Origin: Mesobacillus sp. AQ2
GTDB taxonomy: Bacteria > Bacillota > Bacilli > Bacillales > Cytobacillaceae
DNA: 64,000 bases
Reading direction: 5' to 3'
Assembly: GCF_030122805.1 (NCBI RefSeq)
Contig: NZ_CP126080.1
Coordinates: 2,175,001 to 2,239,000, forward strand
In this document: positions 7,853-16,003 of the stretch, in pieces
How the letters are laid out: the number at the start of each line of letters is the position of its first letter
Position numbering within the stretch: the first letter of the stretch is position 1
Notes under the pieces: generated by a model
Seen by the model: the letters and a program-made list of their open reading frames with translations, nothing else
What the model was told of the DNA's origin: nothing
The model's database searches: none
Translations under genes and position numbers: made by a program

Positions 7853-8723
7853 CGCGTGCGGAGCAGAAGAAAAGAAAGAAAGTTCAAGCGGGAAAAAAGC
7901 AGAAGATAAGCCCCAGACCATTACATATGATTCTGAAAATGGCCCTGTAGAAGTGCCTGCAAACCCGGAAAGAGTCATCGTCCTTTCTTCATTTGCCGGA
8001 AATGTCATGGCTCTTGATGTGCCAATCGTGGGCGTTGACTCGTGGTCAAAAATGAATCCCCGTTTTGAAAAATTACAGGGAGTCGAAGAAGTGACAGATG
8101 AAAACCTTGAAAAGATCATTGAATTAAATCCTGACCTCATCATCGGTCTATCTAATATTAAAAATGTCGATAAGCTGAAGGAAATTGCACCTACGGTAAC
8201 ATTCACTTACGGAAAGCTTGGTTACCTGGAGCAGCACCTGGAAATCGGCAAGGTCTTAAACAAAGAAAAAGAGGCTCAGGGGTGGATTGATAATTTCAAA
8301 GCAGAATCCAAAGCTGCAGGAGAAGAAATCAAAGCTAAAATTGGTGCTGATGCTACTGTTTCTGTAATCGAAAACTTCGACAAGGAACTTTATGTGTTTG
8401 GTGACAACTGGGCAAGAGGAACAGAAATCCTTTATCAGGAAATGGGATTGAATATGCCTGAAAAAGTAAAGGAAGCAGCACTGGAGCCTGGGTACTATGC
8501 GATTTCCCCGGAGGTGTTATCTGAATACGCTGGAGATTATGTTGTATTCAGCAAGAATGCAGAGGGTGATACATCTTTCCAGCAAACCGAGACTTATAAA
8601 AATATTCCTGCCGTAAAGAATAACCGTGTATTCGAAGTTAATGCGAAGGAGTTCTATTTCAACGACCCTCTAACGCTTGAATATCAGCTGGAATTCTTTA
8701 AAAAATCGTTCTTGGAACAATAA
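7803..8723 (+). CDS. Iron-siderophore substrate-binding lipoprotein (FeuA/YfiY family)
   Basis: 306-residue solute-binding protein of the TroA/FecB fold. A type II signal peptide ends in the lipobox ISAC with the lipidated Cys at 19, followed by a charged linker rich in Glu, Lys and Ser. The mature part has the usual pattern of this family: NPERVIVLSS, then NPDLIIGLSN and an IENFDKELYVFGDNWARG segment. It captures the ferric siderophore outside the membrane and hands it to the permease pair. RBS AGGAG lies inside the ATPase gene. The ligand cannot be told from sequence; catecholate and hydroxamate binders both occur in this family. Confidence 0.9.
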   Translation: MKKLLMPFLLMLVLVISACGAEEKKESSSGKKAEDKPQTITYDSENGPVEVPANPERVIVLSSFAGNVMALDVPIVGVDSWSKMNPRFEKLQGVEEVTDENLEKIIELNPDLIIGLSNIKNVDKLKEIAPTVTFTYGKLGYLEQHLEIGKVLNKEKEAQGWIDNFKAESKAAGEEIKAKIGADATVSVIENFDKELYVFGDNWARGTEILYQEMGLNMPEKVKEAALEPGYYAISPEVLSEYAGDYVVFSKNAEGDTSFQQTETYKNIPAVKNNRVFEVNAKEFYFNDPLTLEYQLEFFKKSFLEQ

Positions 8724-8730
8724 TAACTAG

Positions 8731-8762
8731 CAGGAGGAATTCTTTGAGAATTCCTCTTCTTG
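8731..8762 (+). terminator. Intra-operon hairpin, probable attenuator
   Basis: A 10-bp stem (GAGGAATTCT with AGAATTCCTC, loop TTG) is followed by TTCTTGCT, only weakly T-rich. It sits in the 55-base gap after the binding-protein gene. Such leaky hairpins commonly make the binding protein more abundant than the permeases. Confidence 0.6.
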
Positions 8763-8778
8763 CTATCAGAAAGATGAG

Positions 8779-9792
8779 ATGCATATGATCAACAAAAACA
8801 GCTATCTCCCCATGCTAATAAAGTTCGTTGGCGGAATCCTCGTCCTGGCCGCAAGTTTCATGACTGCCATGGTTTTTGGTGCAGCTGATACGAGCATCAA
8901 GGAGATCTGGCTGGCGCTTACTTCAACTATTAAAACAGATACAATTACCATGATCCGGGAGATTCGTCTGCCGAGAGAGGTTGCCGCCATTTTTGTCGGC
9001 TCTGCCCTATCTGTAGCTGGTGCGATCATGCAGGGATTGACGAGAAACCCATTGGCTGATCCGGGATTGCTGGGACTTACAGCAGGTGCCAATGCAGCAT
9101 TGGCACTGGTTATGGCGCTTAGTCCGGGGGCCGGCTACCTCACCATTACGATTGCTTGTTTTATTGGTGCAGCTGTCGGTGTAGTGCTTGTTTTTGGTAT
9201 TGGCGCGCTGAAAAAGGGAGGATTTTCTCCTTTTCGGATTGTCCTGGCTGGTGCCGCGGTCTCGGCCTTTTTGTTCGCGGTCGCCGAGGGAATCGGTCTA
9301 TATTTCAAAATCTCAAAAAATGTCTCGATGTGGACAGCCGGCGGCCTGATGGGCACTTCATGGACTCAGCTGAAAATCATTATTCCGTTCATAGTGATTG
9401 GGATGCTCGTTTCTTTATATTTATCGAGGCAATTGACGATATTAAGCTTGAGTGAAGAAGTGGCGGTAGGACTTGGACAGAAGACAAATTTGATTAAACT
9501 GGTATTATTCATCGTGATTGTTTTACTCGCAGGATCCTCTGTCGCACTAGTAGGGAATATGGCCTTTATTGGGCTGATGGTCCCGCATATCGTCAGGATG
9601 ATTATCGGAACAGATTATCGATTTGTCCTGCCGATGTCAGCCTTATTCGGTGCCTCGTTCATGCTCATCGCCGATACGGTGGGGCGAACAATCAACGCTC
9701 CTTATGAGACACCGATCTACGCGATTATTGCGATGCTCGGACTGCCGTTCTTCCTGTTCATTGTCCGTAAGGGAGGGAAGAGCTTCACATGA
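8779..9792 (+). CDS. FecCD-family iron-siderophore permease (first subunit)
   Basis: 337-residue integral membrane protein of the BtuC/FecCD family with about ten hydrophobic segments. Family landmarks: REIRLPREVAAIFVGSALSVAGAIMQGLTRNPLADPGLLGL in the N-terminal half, and GNMAFIGLMVPHIVRMIIG, the cytoplasmic coupling helix that contacts the ATPase. It should pair with the next protein as a heterodimer. The start at 8779 has only a weak ribosome binding site; an ATG two codons on is possible. The stop overlaps the next start by 4 bases (ATGA). Confidence 0.9.
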   Translation: MHMINKNSYLPMLIKFVGGILVLAASFMTAMVFGAADTSIKEIWLALTSTIKTDTITMIREIRLPREVAAIFVGSALSVAGAIMQGLTRNPLADPGLLGLTAGANAALALVMALSPGAGYLTITIACFIGAAVGVVLVFGIGALKKGGFSPFRIVLAGAAVSAFLFAVAEGIGLYFKISKNVSMWTAGGLMGTSWTQLKIIIPFIVIGMLVSLYLSRQLTILSLSEEVAVGLGQKTNLIKLVLFIVIVLLAGSSVALVGNMAFIGLMVPHIVRMIIGTDYRFVLPMSALFGASFMLIADTVGRTINAPYETPIYAIIAMLGLPFFLFIVRKGGKSFT

Positions 9793-10796
9793 TCCATCCG
9801 TCTATTATAAAAAAACAAAGAATCATAGTTGCGACTTTAATTGTTTTAATTATATTAACCATTATTGCTAGCCTGGGTCTCGGCTATTCCTCCGTCTCGT
9901 ATGGCCGGATTTTGCCTACGATACTCGGGAATGGCACCTTTAAAGAAGAGTTTGTTTTGTTTGAGATTAGACTGCCAAGAATTATCGTGACGCTCCTTGC
10001 AGGTATGGCACTGGCAATTTCGGGCTCGATTTTACAGGGATTGACCCGGAACGATCTAGCCGATCCAGGAATCATCGGAATCAACTCCGGAGCAGGACTG
10101 GGAATTGCCGTTTTCTTTCTCTTTTTCCCAATCGACGCTGCTTCATTTGCCTATATGCTGCCCATAGTTGCTTTCACTGGCGCGTTGCTGACGGCTGTAT
10201 TCATCTATTTATTCTCGTATAAAAAGGGAATCGGACTTCAGCCGGTGAGATTGATTCTCGTCGGAATAGGGTTTTCCATGGCATTATCAGGTGCAATGAT
10301 TGTGATTATTTCAGCAGCTGAAAGACAAAAGGTAGATTTCATCGCCCGCTGGCTTGCCGGAAACATTTGGGGAACAGATTGGCCGTTCATCGTGGCCCTA
10401 TTGCCATGGCTGCTGATCCTCATTCCGTTCACACTCTATAAGGCCAATCGCTTGAACCTTCTGAGCTTAAGCGATCCTGTTGGCATTGGAGTGGGAGTAT
10501 CGATTGAAAAAGAAAGAATCGTTCTGTTTCTAACAGCTGTTGCCCTGGCCGCTTCGGCTGTTTCAGTGACAGGTGGGATTGCGTTCATTGGATTAATGGC
10601 ACCGCACCTTGCGAAAGCATTGATTGGTCCGCGAAACCAATTGTTCCTGCCAATAGCAGTACTGATTGGCGGATGGCTGTTACTGTTCGCAGACACGATC
10701 GGCAGAAACCTCTTGGAACCAGAAGGTATCCCTGCAGGAATCATGACTGCGTTGATAGGTGCACCGTACTTTGTGAATTTACTTCTAAAAAAATAG
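9789..10796 (+). CDS. FecCD-family iron-siderophore permease (second subunit)
   Basis: 335-residue partner of the preceding permease with the same landmarks (EIRLPRIIVTLLAGMALAIS, LTRNDLADPGIIGI, and GGIAFIGLMAPHLAKALIG as coupling helix). It is translationally coupled through an ATGA overlap. The two permeases, the lipoprotein and the ATPase form a complete importer. A terminator follows 31 bases after the stop, closing the Fur-controlled operon. Confidence 0.9.
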   Translation: MIHPSIIKKQRIIVATLIVLIILTIIASLGLGYSSVSYGRILPTILGNGTFKEEFVLFEIRLPRIIVTLLAGMALAISGSILQGLTRNDLADPGIIGINSGAGLGIAVFFLFFPIDAASFAYMLPIVAFTGALLTAVFIYLFSYKKGIGLQPVRLILVGIGFSMALSGAMIVIISAAERQKVDFIARWLAGNIWGTDWPFIVALLPWLLILIPFTLYKANRLNLLSLSDPVGIGVGVSIEKERIVLFLTAVALAASAVSVTGGIAFIGLMAPHLAKALIGPRNQLFLPIAVLIGGWLLLFADTIGRNLLEPEGIPAGIMTALIGAPYFVNLLLKK

Positions 10797-10826
10797 TTGG
10801 CTGAGACTTTTGCTAAACTCGGGTAG

Positions 10827-10860
10827 AAGGGCGTCGAAACTAGACTTTCAACGTCCTTTT
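10827..10860 (+). terminator. Terminator of the iron transport operon
   Basis: The stem pairs AAGGGCGT-GAAA with TTTC-ACGTCCTTTT around a short loop, with internal mismatches, and ends in TTTT. Confidence 0.7.
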
Positions 10861-11148
10861 GCATATAGATAAAAGGGCTAGAACCCTGCAATAGGCACAA
10901 AATTTGCTATTCTGGCCGCTAAAGAACCTGAAAAATACGTGTGTGGATTATGTATTAGAACAGATGGACAAAAGATACGATACCGAAGGCAGAATTGAAT
11001 TAGCTAAAGTTATAGTGGAAGTAAGACAAGAATTGCAAAATTTCAATTTGAGGGAGATATTTTTTCTTTTTTGAGTATTTCTCTAGAAACCGTTTAATTC
11101 GGTCATTTATGCATAAATTAATGAAAAGTAATCAAAGATGGTGACTAA
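10861..11148. other. Intergenic region with a possible gene remnant
   Basis: No intact gene recognised. From about 10919 to 11074 one plus-strand frame reads like degraded coding sequence, ending YDTEGRIELAKVIVEV and a few more residues, without a credible start or ribosome binding site. It may be the tail of a lost gene. Confidence 0.35.
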
Positions 11149-11631
11149 ATGCATACGGTTGGGCTTTTTTTGATATTGGCAATCTTATCAATAACTTCCC
11201 TGTACTTCTTGACCAAGAGAATGAACGTCACGAACTTCTGGGGCTGTTATTTTTTATCCAATATTCTTATCACAAATACTGGTTTAATCATTAATTTAAA
11301 TTTAAAATTAACAAAGCAAGACCCATCAAGTCATTTAATTTTTTGGACTCAAAAAATTCCCGAGTTAACTCTCAAGCCTGCCTTACTTATATGGTTAATC
11401 TATATTTTGTTCTCTAATAGAACTATTTTTAGTAAATCAATTTATTCTTTAATCTTTTTAACAGCACTTGTTTCAATTGAAATATATTTTGTCCATATTA
11501 AATATTTGCAATGGGTAGAGTGGAATGGATTTTATTCCTATTTGAGATATAGTCTGATTTTTATTTTATTGGCGTTCTTTTCCTTTTACTTTGAAAAACT
11601 CATTAATAAAGAAGAGGAGGAAACGATTTGA
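11149..11631 (+). CDS. Small polytopic membrane protein, CBO0543-like
   Basis: 160 residues with four or five hydrophobic helices and little else: an N-terminal helix (LFLILAILSITSLYFL), a central pair (ALLIWLIYILF and SLIFLTALVSIEIYF) and a last one (LIFILLAFFSFYFEKL). The aromatic-rich IYFVHIKYLQWVEWNGF segment between helices resembles the CBO0543 group of Bacillus and Clostridium membrane proteins, of unknown function. It overlaps the next gene by 4 bases and both are probably one operon. No enzymatic motif seen. Confidence 0.6.
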   Translation: MHTVGLFLILAILSITSLYFLTKRMNVTNFWGCYFLSNILITNTGLIINLNLKLTKQDPSSHLIFWTQKIPELTLKPALLIWLIYILFSNRTIFSKSIYSLIFLTALVSIEIYFVHIKYLQWVEWNGFYSYLRYSLIFILLAFFSFYFEKLINKEEEETI

Positions 11632-12140
11632 TTTTACCTCTTCCTGAGAAATTTGATGCTAATGAAATTTTTATCCTCTGTTCTACCGTTCTTACTTTGG
11701 CTCTAATGTATAAATTACCTAGATACTTGTCCGCGGTAACCATTATTATCATTTGGCTGTTTAATGTCTTTCTTGCTTTGACAGCTGATATAACCCTTAG
11801 TGTAAAACCTTATGAATTATACTATACGATCGACCATAACACACATGAACTATTTGATGAATTATTGCACTTTGTAACGTACCCTACTCTGCCTTATTTT
11901 GTAGTGAACTTTTATCATTTTTTCAAACCCAAAGGAGTAAAACTTCTATCTTATATTGTTTTTTGGTCCGGAATCGCTATAATGCTTGAAGGGATATCTG
12001 TTAAATTTCATGTTTTTACATACACCGGCTGGAACTTGTTGTTATCCTTTGTGGTTTATTTGGTTGTATTTACCGCTAACATTTGGCTTGCAAACTTTAT
12101 TGAAAAGAAACATCCATCCAAATGGACAACAACTCATTGA
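11628..12140 (+). CDS. Small polytopic membrane protein, CBO0543-like (second of pair)
   Basis: 170 residues, about five hydrophobic helices. Features seen in CBO0543-type proteins: an acidic/His stretch between helices (YELYYTIDHNTHELFDELLHF), then a VNFYHFF and an EGISVKFHVFTYTGW segment. TTG at 11628 is the start: GAGGAGG lies 9 bases upstream and the TTGA overlaps the previous stop. The pair probably acts together, perhaps as a complex, but no function is known. A strong terminator follows. Confidence 0.65.
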   Translation: MILPLPEKFDANEIFILCSTVLTLALMYKLPRYLSAVTIIIIWLFNVFLALTADITLSVKPYELYYTIDHNTHELFDELLHFVTYPTLPYFVVNFYHFFKPKGVKLLSYIVFWSGIAIMLEGISVKFHVFTYTGWNLLLSFVVYLVVFTANIWLANFIEKKHPSKWTTTH

Positions 12141-12213
12141 CACTGTTTTGCAGAATCCCTTTTTAACAAAACAGGGGAGGTCTGTTGAATAAGAGATGAT
12201 GAACGAAAACAAG

Positions 12214-12240
12214 AAACACGCTAAAGGTTAGCGTGTTTTT
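12214..12240 (+). terminator. Terminator of the CBO0543-like pair
   Basis: An 11-bp perfect stem (AAACACGCTAA with its complement) and 3-base loop precede a run of T. Confidence 0.85.
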
Positions 12241-12682
12241 CACTTCTTCAAAAGTATAGGTGTAGGATCCATCCTTGTGCCTTCGTATTTTTTATCGTTC
12301 ATATGACGAAATCTTGTAAGTTTGTCCCTTTTTCAAATTCTGATTTAGCTTTAAGGACTATGTCAACACAGACCTGTCAGCAGCTTGTTCTTGATGGTCA
12401 GTATTTGAATGGCTACACTTATCGACGTGATCCTTTACCAGTAATTGACGTAATCGTTGTTAATATAGGTGAAAGATACTTCTTCACTGACCTTCTTTTT
12501 TAAAAGTTGATATTTTACTATAAGAATTCCAAGGTTCAATGCTTCTATTCTGGATAGTTGGATGAGTTGAGATTTCAGCACTCCTGAATTACCTTCTTGA
12601 AATAAATAGGAATAGAGAAGGAGATGCCTCTTTAACCACGAATAGTGTTAAAGATGACTTGAATCATAAAGGAGTGGGTGAC
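12241..12682. other. Intergenic region, no gene recognised
   Basis: About 440 bases. An open plus-strand frame at 12303-12503 lacks a ribosome binding site and resembles nothing I know. Short minus-strand frames are broken by stops. I see no convincing element here. Confidence 0.4.
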
Positions 12683-12854
12683 ATGCCGGATAAAAAGCCA
12701 ATTAACGACGCAATGGACCACATGAGTAAAATCGAAGGATACCCTGCGGATGTAAATCTGAAAAAGTTACCGAAGCCTTTAAGTCGGGTATTTCATGGTT
12801 AGTTTCTTTTCATTGACCATTCTATTTATCATCATCGCCAAGTTGTTCAGATAG
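12683..12854 (+). pseudogene. Frameshifted small single-pass membrane protein
   Basis: ATG at 12683 follows AAAGGAG at good distance and begins MPDKKPINDAMDHMSKIEGY. That frame stops after 39 codons at 12802. From about 12783 the +1 frame continues as VGYFMVSFFSLTILFIIIAKLF and stops at 12854, giving a transmembrane helix. Joined, the two make a roughly 57-residue protein with a hydrophilic N-terminus, an LKKLPKPL hinge and one helix. Too short for most gene finders. The break is either a mutation or an error. Function unknown. Confidence 0.55.
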
Positions 12855-13029
12855 CTCCATTTAACGCAAGTTGCTTATATGAGTTTTTTTTAGTAGTTTT
12901 TGAGTGAATTAATCAGACCATTTAAAAATCATTTTATTTCAGAACCTACCAGGGGCATCCTGGTATACTGGATTCTTCCAAGTCGTTCATATAGAATGGT
13001 ACTAAGCCGAATATTAAGGGAGTCGAAAT

Positions 13030-14049
13030 ATGGAGAATCCTAATTATCAGATAAAAGTTAATAAAAATGAGTTCGTTTGGAATAGCCTGGGAGGGGAGCT
13101 TACATTTGATGGGGCACCTGCTTTATTGTTCTGGGATTCGGCGATTGAGCTGTTTCTGAAAACGATTGAAGAAATATCCGGAAATGATGTCTCAAAGACT
13201 GTCTATGAAGTGACCGGGTTTCGAATGGGCCATCTGGTAAGCACGTATTATAAGGGCAGAACAGATGTCGTAGAGCTTTTAAATGAATATAGTGATATTT
13301 ATAAGAGTGCTGGCTGGGGAATTTTTGAGATTCATGATTACTCATATGAAGAGAAGAGGGCTGTTGTGAGAATCCGGAACAGCTGGGAACACCGGATTTT
13401 TAAACTCGCTGATAAAAATAAAGTGTGCGTTCTGCTTCCAAGTCATTGGGCTGGCATTTTCAGCGGACTTTTTCAGCAGGATATGTGGTACAAAATGACG
13501 AAGAGCCAGCTGGACGGTCATGAATACGATGAAGTGGAAATTTTCCCATCGAACATAACGATTTCGCAAAATATCCACGAATTAGCGAGAAGGAAAGAAC
13601 AGGAAAGCATCTTCGAATTGGAAAAAAAGGTAGAGGCGAGGACCGAGGAGCTTTCCTCATTGGTTCAAGAACTGTCCTCTCCAATTATTCCTGTCCTAAA
13701 GGGCATTCTAGTGATCCCGTTAATTGGCAAGTACAACGAAGAGCGGATCAGCAACATGACGGAGAAATCATTAATAGAATTCACGAGGCTGAAGGCTAAA
13801 TATCTGTTAATCGATTTAACAGCAATCAAGCAGGTAGATAATTATTCCATCCATGGGATAGAAAAATTAATCCAGGCAATCCGGTTGATTGGCGGCCGAT
13901 GCTTCATTGTTGGTGTGTCTTCGGAACTAAGTATTCAAATTTTGAATTCCAACGTGAATTTAGATGGAATCCGATCTTTCTCCAGTCTGCAGCAGGGCGT
14001 TGAGTACGCTATCGGGCAGAATGGGTATGAATTGGTGAAAAAGAAGTAA
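13030..14049 (+). CDS. RsbR-like STAS-domain protein with V4R-like N-terminal sensor region
   Basis: 339 residues. The C-terminal part (about 213-332) is a STAS domain of the RsbR/stressosome type, with the usual entry ELSSPIIPVLKGILVIPLIG and a YLLIDLT strand. The N-terminal 185 residues differ from the globin-like domain of RsbRA and resemble V4R-type small-ligand domains (GFRMGHLVSTYYK, then a RIRNSWEHRIF segment and SHWAGIFSGLF). A coiled linker (about 187-210) joins them. The residue matching the RsbRA phospho-acceptor Thr205 is Asn271 here, so phosphorylation at that site is not possible. Likely role: stressosome subunit or STAS regulator feeding SigB. ATG follows AAGGGAG. Confidence 0.75.
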   Translation: MENPNYQIKVNKNEFVWNSLGGELTFDGAPALLFWDSAIELFLKTIEEISGNDVSKTVYEVTGFRMGHLVSTYYKGRTDVVELLNEYSDIYKSAGWGIFEIHDYSYEEKRAVVRIRNSWEHRIFKLADKNKVCVLLPSHWAGIFSGLFQQDMWYKMTKSQLDGHEYDEVEIFPSNITISQNIHELARRKEQESIFELEKKVEARTEELSSLVQELSSPIIPVLKGILVIPLIGKYNEERISNMTEKSLIEFTRLKAKYLLIDLTAIKQVDNYSIHGIEKLIQAIRLIGGRCFIVGVSSELSIQILNSNVNLDGIRSFSSLQQGVEYAIGQNGYELVKKK

Positions 14050-14050
14050 A

Positions 14051-14100
14051 AGAAGGCTGGACTGGAGAATTTGGCTCCTGGTTCAGCCTCTTTTATTTTA
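14051..14100 (+). terminator. Terminator of the first STAS gene
   Basis: An imperfect hairpin pairing GGCTG-CTGGAG with CTCC-CAGCC, followed by TCTTTTATTTT, directly after the stop codon. Confidence 0.65.
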
Positions 14101-14181
14101 AAGTTTGGGACATATGTCCTTCCTGAATTCTCTAATCTGTCTTTTAATGAACATATACATTAGGATTAAGGAGAAAAGTAA

Positions 14182-14607
14182 ATGAAAGGTATTGTTTTTG
14201 CGGTTTTAGGAGGAGCTTTCATCACTTTGCAAGGGGTAGCCAATTCAAGAATCAGCCAGGATATTGGCACATGGCAGACGGCCACGATCACCCAATTTGC
14301 GGGGTTCTTAGTGGCTTTAGTGATTTTATTGGTTTCTGGGAAAGGAAAGTTCCAGGGATATTCAAAGGTACGCCCACTTTATCTAATTGGCGGTACATTC
14401 GGAGCAATTGTCGTCTTCGGGAATGTTACAGCAATCCATTATATAGGTGTCACCCTGACCGTTTCTGCTATGTTGATTTCCCAGCTTGGAATGACGGTGT
14501 TAATTGACAAGAATGGTTGGTTCGATGTTAAAAAGCAAAAAATGAAGATATCACAAATCATTGGCATTACCATGATGGTTGCCGGCGTGATGATTCTAGG
14601 TATGTAG
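14182..14607 (+). CDS. YdcZ/DUF606-family small DMT transporter-like protein
   Basis: 141 residues, five hydrophobic segments, beginning at a signal-like helix. This is the half-size drug/metabolite transporter family DMT_YdcZ (DUF606); conserved features include the GGAFITLQGVANSRI start, the GTWQTATITQFAGF loop and the final IGITMMVAGVMILG helix. Members occur in tandem or flanking pairs and are thought to dimerise in membranes; substrates are unknown. A second copy lies 730 bases on, with a Crp-like regulator between them, so the three genes form one unit. ATG follows AAGGAGAAA. Confidence 0.85.
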   Translation: MKGIVFAVLGGAFITLQGVANSRISQDIGTWQTATITQFAGFLVALVILLVSGKGKFQGYSKVRPLYLIGGTFGAIVVFGNVTAIHYIGVTLTVSAMLISQLGMTVLIDKNGWFDVKKQKMKISQIIGITMMVAGVMILGM

Positions 14608-14620
14608 CTAAAGGGAAGGA

Positions 14621-15322
14621 TTGTATAGGAAAATGGAATATGCTGATCAACTTGAAGAATTCTTGAGTTCCGGTGAGATTGCTCCTTTGTTTAATGAAGA
14701 AATCCTTCCGTACTTATCACTTTACCATTTTAAAAAAGGGGAATTGATTTGCTCTCAGGGCGAGGCTGCTGAGTTCTTATATATCCTGGTAAAAGGAAAG
14801 GTGAAGATTTACACCACTTCTGAAGAGGGAAAAACACTGATTCTGTCGTTTAAAACTCCACTCGAAGTGATTGGGGATATTGAGTATGTCCAGGAAATTG
14901 ATACCATCAATACCGTTGAAGCTGTTACTCCAGTCATCATGATCGGAGTAAAGCAAAGTGCTGCCAGACAGTTCTTGAAGAATCATCCGCCATTCATACA
15001 ATTTTTGCTTCAGATCATTACACGGAAATTCTATATTAAATCACAATTCATGCGCCATAATATTATGTACCCGGTAGAGACACGGTTAGCAAGTTACCTT
15101 GTATCAGTCGCTTATGATGAAAATGACGCACTGGTCAACGGGAATGTCAGCACATCCAATCTCACTGATATCGCAAATCTGATTGGAACGAGTTACAGAC
15201 ACCTGAATCGGGTCATCAAACAATTCTGTGCTGCCGGACTGGTAGAACGAAACAAGGGGACGATCCTGATCAAAGATTTGGAAAGACTGAAGTTGGCAGC
15301 AAAGGAAAATCTTTATGAGTGA
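14621..15322 (+). CDS. Crp/Fnr-family transcriptional regulator, YeiL-like
   Basis: About 230 residues: an N-terminal cyclic-nucleotide-binding-type beta barrel (FKKGELICSQGEAAEFLYILVKG and following) and a C-terminal winged helix (STSNLTDIANLIGTSYRHLNRVIKQF). No N-terminal cysteine cluster for an FeS cluster, so it is not Fnr; the barrel lacks the full cAMP-binding motif, so cAMP is unlikely. TTG at 14621 or ATG at 14633 may be the start; neither has an ideal ribosome binding site. It lies between two YdcZ-family genes with gaps of 13 and 18 bases and probably regulates them. Confidence 0.85.
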   Translation: MYRKMEYADQLEEFLSSGEIAPLFNEEILPYLSLYHFKKGELICSQGEAAEFLYILVKGKVKIYTTSEEGKTLILSFKTPLEVIGDIEYVQEIDTINTVEAVTPVIMIGVKQSAARQFLKNHPPFIQFLLQIITRKFYIKSQFMRHNIMYPVETRLASYLVSVAYDENDALVNGNVSTSNLTDIANLIGTSYRHLNRVIKQFCAAGLVERNKGTILIKDLERLKLAAKENLYE

Positions 15323-15340
15323 CAAATGGGAGGCTATACA

Positions 15341-15835
15341 ATGTTAATTGGTTTATTATCCGCCATAATTGCAGGGACTCTTGTCGGCATGCAAAATATC
15401 TTTAACAGCAAGGTAAATGAAAAAGCAGGATCCTGGGCGACCACAACCTTGGTATTAGGGCTTGGTTCTCTGGCCTCCTTCATCATCGGCCTGTTCTTTG
15501 AAGGCCGTGAGATTTTTAATTTGGCAAATATGCAAGGGTGGTATTGGTTCAGCGGTATTATGGGCATTGGAGTTATTGTTGGAATTGTTCAGGCAATCAG
15601 GTTTCTGGGACCGACCTTCGCCATCTCCATCGTATTGACATCGCAACTCGGATTCGCAGTATTGTGGGATTCACTTGGCTGGATGGGACTCGAGAAAGTT
15701 CCTTTTACAGAAAAGCAATTGCTGGGAGTTCTAATCATCATAGCAGGCGTCATCGTTTTTAAATGGAGTGAAGGAAGAGGAGAAAAAGACGCCGCTATTA
15801 CAGCAAACCAGCAGAAAAACGCAGAAATATTATAA
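15341..15835 (+). CDS. YdcZ/DUF606-family small DMT transporter-like protein (second of pair)
   Basis: 164 residues with five hydrophobic segments, paralogous to the gene at 14182: both share a SKVNEKAG/SRISQDIG-type loop, a TWA/WQTAT motif and an LGITVTQ-like fourth helix (here VLTSQLGFAVLWD). Start is ATG at 15341, 7 bases after GGGAGG; a further in-frame ATG at 15326 lies before that site. The two half-size proteins probably form a heterodimer with opposite topology, as known for other small DMT pairs. Substrate unknown. Confidence 0.85.
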   Translation: MLIGLLSAIIAGTLVGMQNIFNSKVNEKAGSWATTTLVLGLGSLASFIIGLFFEGREIFNLANMQGWYWFSGIMGIGVIVGIVQAIRFLGPTFAISIVLTSQLGFAVLWDSLGWMGLEKVPFTEKQLLGVLIIIAGVIVFKWSEGRGEKDAAITANQQKNAEIL

Positions 15836-15861
15836 TCAATTTTTTTTATAAGAGATTTTAT

Positions 15862-15893
15862 CTACGACAGTTTTTGCACTGTCGTATTATTTT
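15862..15893 (+). terminator. Terminator of the YdcZ/Crp operon
   Basis: A 9-bp stem (TACGACAGT with ACTGTCGTA) around TTTTGC, followed by TTATTTTT. Confidence 0.8.
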
Positions 15894-15953
15894 TGTCTTT
15901 GTGATTAATTTTTAATATGTTTTACTTAAAATTATTATCTATCGTTACAAACA

Positions 15954-15962
15954 TGGTATAAT
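15954..15962 (+). promoter_or_regulatory. Extended -10 promoter of the second STAS gene
   Basis: TGGTATAAT is an exact extended -10 element, about 40 bases before the GTG start. No good -35 is seen, as is common for extended -10 promoters. Confidence 0.5.
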
Positions 15963-16003
15963 CTTAAAAAGAAAAAACGGACCAAATATTAGGAGCTGAA
16001 AAA

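Noticed and set aside
12303..12503. Possible 66-residue gene
   Set aside because: No ribosome binding site, no family resemblance, and composition unlike coding DNA.
14621..15322. The Fnr protein acting on the chemoreceptor promoter
   Set aside because: This Crp-like regulator has no cysteine cluster and no typical Fnr recognition helix; the true Fnr must lie elsewhere.
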